This document shows, in pieces, positions 56,315-61,922 of a stretch of DNA of 61,922 bases; the first letter of the stretch is position 1, and every line of letters starts with the position of its first letter. Made by a program: the position numbers and the translations under genes. This DNA comes from Thioalkalivibrio paradoxus. Lineage in GTDB: Bacteria > Pseudomonadota > Gammaproteobacteria > Ectothiorhodospirales > Ectothiorhodospiraceae. Location of the stretch: contig JAABSC010000012.1 of assembly GCA_011390565.1 (NCBI GenBank), positions 1-61,922 of the forward strand, written 5' to 3'. The notes beneath the pieces were generated by a model that had not been told where the DNA came from, did no database searches, and saw only the letters and a list, made by a program, of their open reading frames with translations.

Positions 56315-57253
56315 GTGAACGTTCTGCTGGCCAATCCCCGTGGCTTCTGCGCCGGAGTCGAGCGCGCCATTGAAATCGTCGAGCGCGCGCTGGAGATCTT
56401 CGGAGCGCCGCTATATGTTCGCCACGAGGTCGTTCACAACCGGCACGTGGTGGATCGTCTGCGCAGCGCGGGCGTGGTGTTCATCGAGGAGCTCGATGAG
56501 GTGCCCGACGGGCAGGTCGTCGTCTTTTCCGCGCATGGCGTGCCGCGCCGGGTACAGGACGAGGCGGCCGCACGGGGGCTGAAGGTTTTTGACGCCACCT
56601 GTCCATTGGTGACGAAGGTGCACCTGGAGGTCAGCCGGTACGCGCGGGAGGGGCGCGAAGTCGTACTGATCGGCCACGCGGGGCATCCCGAGGTCGAGGG
56701 CACCCTCGGTCAGTTCGATCCGGTGCACGGGGGGCGGATGTACCTGGTCGAGTCGCCGGCCGATGTCGCGCGGCTCGTCGTGGGCGACCCCGGGCGGCTG
56801 GCATTCGTCAGCCAGACCACGCTCTCGATGGACGATACGGCCGAGGTGATCGACGCGCTGAAGGCGCGTTTTCCGCAGGTCGAGGGCCCGCGCAGGATGG
56901 ACATCTGCTATGCCACGCAGAACCGGCAGGACGCGGTGAAGCAGCTCGTGGCGCAATGCGACCTGTTGCTCGTGGTCGGTTCCGCGAACAGCTCGAACTC
57001 CAATCGCCTGCGCGAAATCGGCAGTCGTGCAGGCATCGAAGCCTATCTCATCGACGGGCCGGATGACGTCGACCCCGCCTGGCTCGTGGACAAGAAACAG
57101 ATCGGCGTCACTGCCGGCGCATCCGCGCCCGAAGTCCTGGTCAAGGCGCTGATCGAATTCCTGCGCACCCTGGATGTCGGGCAAGTGACCGAACTATCGG
57201 GTCTCGAGGAGAACGTCACCTTCTCCCTGCCGCAGTCGTTGCGCCGCGCCTGA
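56315..57253 (+). CDS. ispH: HMBDP reductase IspH (LytB)
   Basis: 312 residues from GTG 56315. The three Fe-S cysteines are in [20 protein letters not shown] and [11 protein letters not shown]. It performs the last step of the MEP isoprenoid pathway, giving IPP and DMAPP, which feed ispB in this window. [11 protein letters not shown] and the closing [14 protein letters not shown] sequence ([12 protein letters not shown]) also match. Confidence 0.97.
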   Translation: MNVLLANPRGFCAGVERAIEIVERALEIFGAPLYVRHEVVHNRHVVDRLRSAGVVFIEELDEVPDGQVVVFSAHGVPRRVQDEAAARGLKVFDATCPLVTKVHLEVSRYAREGREVVLIGHAGHPEVEGTLGQFDPVHGGRMYLVESPADVARLVVGDPGRLAFVSQTTLSMDDTAEVIDALKARFPQVEGPRRMDICYATQNRQDAVKQLVAQCDLLLVVGSANSSNSNRLREIGSRAGIEAYLIDGPDDVDPAWLVDKKQIGVTAGASAPEVLVKALIEFLRTLDVGQVTELSGLEENVTFSLPQSLRRA

Positions 57254-57372
57254 TCCGTTGTCTTGCACAGTGTCGCCGACACGACCAACCCGAAGCGCAC
57301 GACCCATTGCGGCAAAGATGGCTGCAGGGTTGTGAAAGAATCTCCTTCCTCGAGAGGATTAGAAGAAAGACG

Positions 57373-58023
57373 ATGACCGTCACGACGCGCGTGCTGATCG
57401 GGACCCCTGCCTATGGCGGCATGGTCCACTGGGGTTACATGCAGTCCGTCATGCAGTACCTGGAAGCGGATATTCCGGTTGCCGTTTCGGGGATCGGCAA
57501 CGAGAGCCTGATCACCCGGGCTCGGAACACGATCCTCTCCGGTTTTTACCACCGTGGTGGGTTCAGCCACCTGCTGTTCCTGGACAGTGACGTCTACCTG
57601 CCGGCGCCAGGACTCAAACGGCTGCTCGGTCATGGTGTCGACGTCGTGGGTGCGGCCGTGGCGTTGAAAGGTGGGAACGATCGTGGTGAGCGGGTGCTCA
57701 ATGTCGGCCGTTCGGTCGGGGAGCAGGGTGATCTCTGCGAAATCACCCGGATCGGGACCGCGGCCCTCCTGCTGACGCGGCGCGCCGTCGACGCACTGGT
57801 GGAGGACGCGGTCTCGGAGGGTCGCGTCTATACGCCCAATCCGGCGCGGCCGTCACAGCACGACACATTCCCGGTGCATTTCGACGTGTTCCGGGTGGGG
57901 GTCGAAGGCAACGAATACCTCTCCGAGGATTTCTGGGTGTGCTCGCGGCTGCGAAAACTTGGATTCTCAATCTGGTGTGATCCGGAAATCCGGACGGTCC
58001 ATCATGGAACCCAGGGGTTCTGA
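57373..58023 (+). CDS. GT-A type glycosyltransferase-like protein
   Basis: 216 residues from ATG 57373; the frame begins at 57307 but the first 22 codons are unlike protein. RVLIGTPAYGGMVHWGYMQSVMQYL at the start, NTILSGFYHRGGFSHLLFLDSDVYLP with a DSD metal motif (about 75), and SEDFWVCSRLRKLGFSIWCDPEI near the end fit a small GT-A transferase of the type found in phage and capsule clusters. No membrane helix. It lies after ispH, at the boundary where the conserved housekeeping block gives way to accessory genes. Confidence 0.75.
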   Translation: MTVTTRVLIGTPAYGGMVHWGYMQSVMQYLEADIPVAVSGIGNESLITRARNTILSGFYHRGGFSHLLFLDSDVYLPAPGLKRLLGHGVDVVGAAVALKGGNDRGERVLNVGRSVGEQGDLCEITRIGTAALLLTRRAVDALVEDAVSEGRVYTPNPARPSQHDTFPVHFDVFRVGVEGNEYLSEDFWVCSRLRKLGFSIWCDPEIRTVHHGTQGF

Positions 58024-58129
58024 GGCTGGCTGATGGACTCGATCGCGGCTGAAGAACGCGGGAACGCGGGAACGACGGTTGGCGGTTCGTGGGCTTGACG
58101 AAGCCCTCTCCAGGATCCGGGTGCCATGG

Positions 58130-58921
58130 TCAGGCCGCCCGGAGATACTTGTCGGGATTACCCATCAGTTGACGTTCGACGTCGATCAGGAACAGGAGGT
58201 CCTCACGGCTCATCTGGGCGAGACGCTGGAGGCGCTCCCGGTTGCTTGTGTAGAAGGGGCTGCCGAACGTCTGCTCCGGGCTGCGTGGATGCCAGAGATG
58301 CACGGCCGTCTGTCGATCGACGGTCCCGAGGTCCGTTGTGAACGCAGCCAGCTTGATTCCCAGCGCGTCGTCCTCGCCTCCCCAGCCAAGATAACGCTCG
58401 TCGAAGCCGCCTATCTGCCGGAAAACGCTCTGGCGTATGAAGAACGCTCCGCCACAGTAGGGAAGCTGTTCGCCTTTACCGCGGGTGCGTGACGCTCTGG
58501 GGTCCGAGAAGTCGGGGGTGCCTGCAGTTTCCAGCAGGGCTTGCGTCTCGTCCTGGGCCAGTTCCGCCAGTTTTCCATACGGATTGACCGCGACGACGCG
58601 GTTCCGGCAGAGGCTGGTGCCTGTTTCGAGCGCGGATTGGGGTACGAGAAGGTCGGCATCGCAGAGATAGAGTAGCGGGTGGGAGGCCAGAAGGGCGCCG
58701 ACGTTCATGCCCCAGCTCTTGTTGAAAGGCCCGGGATTGGGAACGAACACGTGCCGCACCTGGGGGCTCCAGCCGGAACTGTCCAGAGACGGCGCCGCAT
58801 CCTGTTCGACCACGAGCAATTCCCAGTCCGGCATCTGTGTATACCAGCGCAGCGTGTATTCGAGATTGCGGGCGCGGTGCTCATCGACCGCACGGACGGT
58901 GGTGACCAGGGTGACGCTCAT
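58130..58921 (-). CDS. family 2-like glycosyltransferase with galactosyltransferase C-domain
   Basis: 263 residues from ATG 58921, with GGAG 6 bases upstream; the frame to 58984 is longer but without support. Pattern: MSVTLVTTVRAVDEHRARNLEYTLRWY, LLYLCDADLLVP (DxD, about 95), and YCGGAFFIRQSVFRQIGGFDERYLGWGGEDDALGIKL, the Glyco_transf_7C-type region seen in chondroitin-polymerase-like enzymes. The gene is convergent with the preceding glycosyltransferase and divergent from the fusion protein. Specificity unknown. Confidence 0.85.
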   Translation of the reverse strand: MSVTLVTTVRAVDEHRARNLEYTLRWYTQMPDWELLVVEQDAAPSLDSSGWSPQVRHVFVPNPGPFNKSWGMNVGALLASHPLLYLCDADLLVPQSALETGTSLCRNRVVAVNPYGKLAELAQDETQALLETAGTPDFSDPRASRTRGKGEQLPYCGGAFFIRQSVFRQIGGFDERYLGWGGEDDALGIKLAAFTTDLGTVDRQTAVHLWHPRSPEQTFGSPFYTSNRERLQRLAQMSREDLLFLIDVERQLMGNPDKYLRAA

Positions 58922-59242
58922 CACGACTCCAGATTTCGGCATCGAGACCCGGGTGGGACTCGTTGGATGGGTGACCGAAGGCATCCCCGCCGAGAATCGC
59001 TCGGGTCACCTGTTGTGGCCTTCCAGCGGCAGGCTACCTGAGTCCTCGGTCGAGCTCCATCCGTGCGCGGTCCATGGTCGTTCGCTCCGGGCCCGGTCCA
59101 CCGCCATCCGTGCACGGCAGCGGCTCGACGCATCGGCGTCGTGGTCCGGTTTCTCCAGCGAGCGCCTTGCGGTAAAGTGCGGGAGCCCACCCTCGGTCCT
59201 GGGCCCCGCAGGCTTCCCCCGTTCTGACTCCGGTTCATTCCC
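58922..59242. other. intergenic stretch between divergent glycosyltransferase genes
   Basis: 321 bases that should hold both promoters. TAAAGT at 59173-59178 could be a -10 box for the plus-strand gene, with TTTCTC 17 nt before it as a poor -35. No repeat, RNA gene or credible small ORF was seen. Confidence 0.4.
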
Positions 59243-61732
59243 TTGATCCCGAAAATCATCCACCAGACCTGGAAGACGGGCGATATTCCGGAGCGGTTCC
59301 GTTCCTTTCAGCAGTCCTGGCGGGACCTGCATCCCGATTGGGAATACCGTCTCTGGACCGATGACGACAACCGCGCGTTCATCGTTCGCGAGTATTCCTG
59401 GTTTCTGCCCATCTTCGATGCCTACCCGGAGGCGATCTGCCGGGCGGACGCGATCCGCTACTTTCTTCTGCGCCACTACGGGGGCGTCTACGCCGATCTG
59501 GACTTCGAAGCCCTCCAGCCCCTGGATACGCTGCTCGAGGGTGAGGCCGCCGTTCTGGGTTGGGAGCCGGAGCGCCACAGGCAGTGGCATCAGCAGGCCA
59601 TGGGCGATCGGAGGGGTCTCGTCTGCAACGCGCTGATGGCGTCCCCACCGGGGCACCCGTTCTGGGGCCACGTGATCGAGTGGCTGGTGCGGCAGCGTCA
59701 TGAGCCGGGCCCTCTGGAGGCCACGGGGCCGTTTTTGATGACGCGGGCGCTGGAGACCTATCTGGGTCCTGTGCCGGTTCGGATGCTTGCCAGCGAAGTC
59801 CTCTATCCGCTCGACAGCACCGAGACTTCGGAGGGCAGGGCGTTTGACCTCGATATCTGGGTCGAGAAAACCCGGCGGGCCTGCGCGGTGCACCACTGGG
59901 CCAACACCTGGGTCCGGGATGCATCGGGAAAAACCAGGGGGGAGTCGGAGCAGTCTGAACTGCCGATCGCAGAGGCTCGGTTCGTGGTGCTGGACCGGGG
60001 AACGCTGACGCTGACCGGTCAGGTTCACCCGCGAAACCCGGTCCCGGTGAGCGGGGGGCAGCCGCTGGTTTCCTGCCTGATGGTGACCCGTGATCGAGCC
60101 GAACTCGCAATGCGCGCGGTTCGCTGTTTCCTCGCACAAGGCTGGGTGAATCGAGAACTCGTGATTCTCGATGGCAGCAGTGACGATGGGCTGCTCCGAC
60201 AGATCGAAGCGCTGCAGGACGAACGCATTCACTGTCATCGAATCGTCGAGGGGGGAGAAACGCTCGGTATCCTGCGCAACCGGGCCGTGTCGCTCGCCAG
60301 GGGTGACTATGTCTGCCAGTGGGACGACGATGACATGTACGATCCCGCGCGGATCGAGTTGCAGATGGAGGTGCTGCTGCGCACTCAGGCGGCTGCCTGC
60401 ATGCTGTTGCGATGGACGATCTGGTGGCCGGAAAGTCAGCGGCTGGCCGTTTCGTGTCGGCGCGCATGGGAGGGCTCCCTGATCTGTCAACGTGACCAGA
60501 TGCCGCTCTACCCGGATCTGCGCCGAGGGGAAGATACCCCCGTCGCCGAGACCCTGATCGCGAACGCACGGGTGGCCTTGCTCGATACTCCACGGCTTTA
60601 CGTTTACGTCGCGCACGAGGGCAACACGTTTTCGGAAGACCACTTCGAGGCGCATTGGCAGGCCGCGACCGCACGGTTCGAGCAAGAGCCGTATCGCCGC
60701 GCTTTGCAGGAACTGGGGAAAAGGCTGGATCTGGGCGACCACGCTTCCGTGACCCGGGAGAAGCCCGGCAGTCCGCGGTCCGGCGACGCGTCTCCAAAGG
60801 CCCTTGCTGCAGACGATCGGACTGAGCCTAAGGTCAACCCTGCGGTCGGTGCCCCGAGCGGGTCCTCGTCGCGCACGGGTCGGGTCGAGAGCCGAACGTC
60901 GGTCAGAGCGGATACAGCAAGGCTGGCAGGCAGCTTGCCCAGTCTGGATTCCGGGGCGCTGCCGACGGTGCTGGTGCTGACACCGATGAGGGACGCCGAG
61001 CGGTTCCTGCCGCGTTATCTGCAACTGCTGGAGCAGCTCGATTATCCGCGCGATCGACTGTCCCTGGGCATTCTGGAAGGGGACAGTCGGGATGAAACCT
61101 ACGCGTGGCTGCAGGAGCACCGCTCCCGCTTCGAGGCGCGAATGCGCAAGGTCACCATCCAACAGAGGCATTACGGCCATCACGTGGCCCGCGACGCGCG
61201 CCATCACGGCGAGACGCAGTATCTGCGGCGGCGGCAGATCGCGTTGGCCCGCAATGCGCTTTTCCAGTCAGCCCATGCGGGCGAGGACTACGTGCTGTGG
61301 ATCGATGTGGACCTGGTCGCGTACCCCGCGGACGTTCTCAGGCAGATGCTTGCGGCCGGGAAGGAGATCCTGGTTCCCCACTGTGTGCTCGATCCCTGCG
61401 GCCCGACCTTTGATCTCAATTCGTTCGTGCGCTGGGCGGATCGGTCGAGATCTCCCTGGAGCCATGCCCAACAGGGGATCCTGCAGCCACCGCGGGGCAC
61501 GGATCGGCTCTACCTAGAAAGCTTCCGCGGCCAGCCGCTTGTCGAACTGGACGCCGTTGGTGGAACCATGCTGCTGGTCCGTGCAGACGTTCTGCGGGAC
61601 GGCACCATCATGTTTCCGCCGTTCAGCTATCGGGGGTATATCGAAACCGAAGGGTTCGCGATGATGGCGCGGGATCGCGGTATCCGTGCGTGGGGAATGC
61701 CGGATCTGGAAATCGTTCACGCACGGGACTGA
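59243..61732 (+). CDS. three-domain glycosyltransferase fusion (GT32-like, GT2, Anp1/GT62-like)
   Basis: 829 residues from TTG 59243 (opens IPKIIHQTWKTGDIPERF, the usual start of GT32 'Gly_transf_sug' proteins). Domain 1 (about 1-215) has RYFLLRHYGGVYADLDFEAL with DLD. Domain 2 (about 272-500) is GT2: SCLMVTRDRAELAMRAVRCFL, LDGSSDDGLL, CQWDDDDMYDP. A polar linker (about 500-570) leads to domain 3 (about 572-829): VLTPMRDAERFLPRYLQLL, DYVLWIDVDLVAYPADVLRQML and FDLNSFV, which resembles the Anp1/Mnn9 mannosyltransferase family. All three appear intact. No Shine-Dalgarno is evident, and an intrinsic terminator follows. The glycan made is unknown. Confidence 0.8.
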   Translation: MIPKIIHQTWKTGDIPERFRSFQQSWRDLHPDWEYRLWTDDDNRAFIVREYSWFLPIFDAYPEAICRADAIRYFLLRHYGGVYADLDFEALQPLDTLLEGEAAVLGWEPERHRQWHQQAMGDRRGLVCNALMASPPGHPFWGHVIEWLVRQRHEPGPLEATGPFLMTRALETYLGPVPVRMLASEVLYPLDSTETSEGRAFDLDIWVEKTRRACAVHHWANTWVRDASGKTRGESEQSELPIAEARFVVLDRGTLTLTGQVHPRNPVPVSGGQPLVSCLMVTRDRAELAMRAVRCFLAQGWVNRELVILDGSSDDGLLRQIEALQDERIHCHRIVEGGETLGILRNRAVSLARGDYVCQWDDDDMYDPARIELQMEVLLRTQAAACMLLRWTIWWPESQRLAVSCRRAWEGSLICQRDQMPLYPDLRRGEDTPVAETLIANARVALLDTPRLYVYVAHEGNTFSEDHFEAHWQAATARFEQEPYRRALQELGKRLDLGDHASVTREKPGSPRSGDASPKALAADDRTEPKVNPAVGAPSGSSSRTGRVESRTSVRADTARLAGSLPSLDSGALPTVLVLTPMRDAERFLPRYLQLLEQLDYPRDRLSLGILEGDSRDETYAWLQEHRSRFEARMRKVTIQQRHYGHHVARDARHHGETQYLRRRQIALARNALFQSAHAGEDYVLWIDVDLVAYPADVLRQMLAAGKEILVPHCVLDPCGPTFDLNSFVRWADRSRSPWSHAQQGILQPPRGTDRLYLESFRGQPLVELDAVGGTMLLVRADVLRDGTIMFPPFSYRGYIETEGFAMMARDRGIRAWGMPDLEIVHARD

Positions 61733-61740
61733 ACTGGACC

Positions 61741-61780
61741 GGCTGGCTGCCGGGCATAGGCACCGGAAAGCCAGCCTTTT
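61741..61780 (+). terminator. intrinsic terminator after the fusion gene
   Basis: GGCTGGCT (61741-61748) pairs with AGCCAGCC (61769-61776), followed by TTTT. The 20-nt loop contains a further short GC-rich pairing. Confidence 0.75.
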
Positions 61781-61922
61781 GAGTCCCTGCTACCGTACCT
61801 ATGGCAGATTATGCGGTGTCTGTGAAAATCTCGGTCCGATAGCTCGTTGCGTTGATGAATCCGTTGCACAGAGGCGTCGTATTGCAAGGCTCATCTGCGA
61901 GGACCCAAATGGTGTAATCGGC
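61781..61922. other. window end, no recognised feature
   Basis: The last 142 bases are more A/T-rich than the rest and probably begin an intergenic or accessory region. No ORF of credible length, promoter pair or repeat is seen. Confidence 0.4.

Overview
The window is about 62 kb of high-GC, almost gap-free bacterial chromosome. The run rplU-rpmA-obgE-proB / rpsT / murJ-ribF-ileS-lspA-fkpB-ispH, together with recCBD, lapD/lapG, the lutABC-lldP lactate genes and a periplasmic DsrE-family protein, points to a gammaproteobacterium. A sulfur-oxidising Chromatiales/Ectothiorhodospiraceae-type relative is my guess from gene content and style only. No rRNA, CRISPR array, transposase or phage gene was seen; there is one tRNA gene, tRNA-Pro(CGG).

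Region 1 (1-9.1 kb) is a Lap-type surface-adhesion system. It holds a small LapA-like adhesin with an N-terminal retention module, a TAAG protease site and C-terminal RTX repeats; the c-di-GMP receptor LapD; the periplasmic protease LapG; and a TolC/LapE outer-membrane channel. Two toxin-antitoxin pairs (HigBA and a Phd/YefM-PIN pair) sit between adhesin and regulators, bracketed by copies of a GGACACCCAC motif. Region 2 (9.1-12.4 kb) holds a membrane diguanylate cyclase, a rhomboid protease, a glycine-rich small protein and an inverted-repeat element.

Region 3 (12.4-31.4 kb) carries recC-recB-recD overlapping a DUF3293 gene, two conserved hypotheticals, the lutABC-lldP lactate-oxidation block (with a 9-codon ORF coupled to lutA), and an mrfA-mrfB DNA-repair pair. 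Region 4 (31.6-40.0 kb) is a signalling cluster: a single-domain PilZ protein, a GNAT acetyltransferase, a CHASE2 adenylate cyclase, a FecR-domain protein with an OmpA lipoprotein, a Cache-GAF-HD-GYP protein, and an HD phosphohydrolase whose motifs match eukaryote-type class I cyclic-nucleotide phosphodiesterases.

Region 5 (40.1-44.4 kb) is a polysaccharide operon of overlapping genes (O-antigen ligase/polymerase and three glycosyltransferases) ending at tRNA-Pro. Region 6 (44.5-57.3 kb) is the conserved housekeeping block, with a perfect 29-bp inverted repeat between murJ and ribF. Region 7 (57.4-61.7 kb) has two glycosyltransferases and an unusual 829-residue protein joining a GT32-like, a GT2 and an Anp1/GT62-like domain.

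How it fits together: c-di-GMP made by cyclases such as the one at 9.5-10.6 kb would be sensed by LapD, which holds LapG away from the adhesin. The PilZ and HD-GYP proteins are further predicted c-di-GMP components. The CHASE2 cyclase and class I-like phosphodiesterase could form a separate cAMP make/break pair. The most notable points for follow-up are the minimal Lap system, the cyclic-nucleotide cluster, the triple glycosyltransferase fusion and the unexplained inverted repeats.
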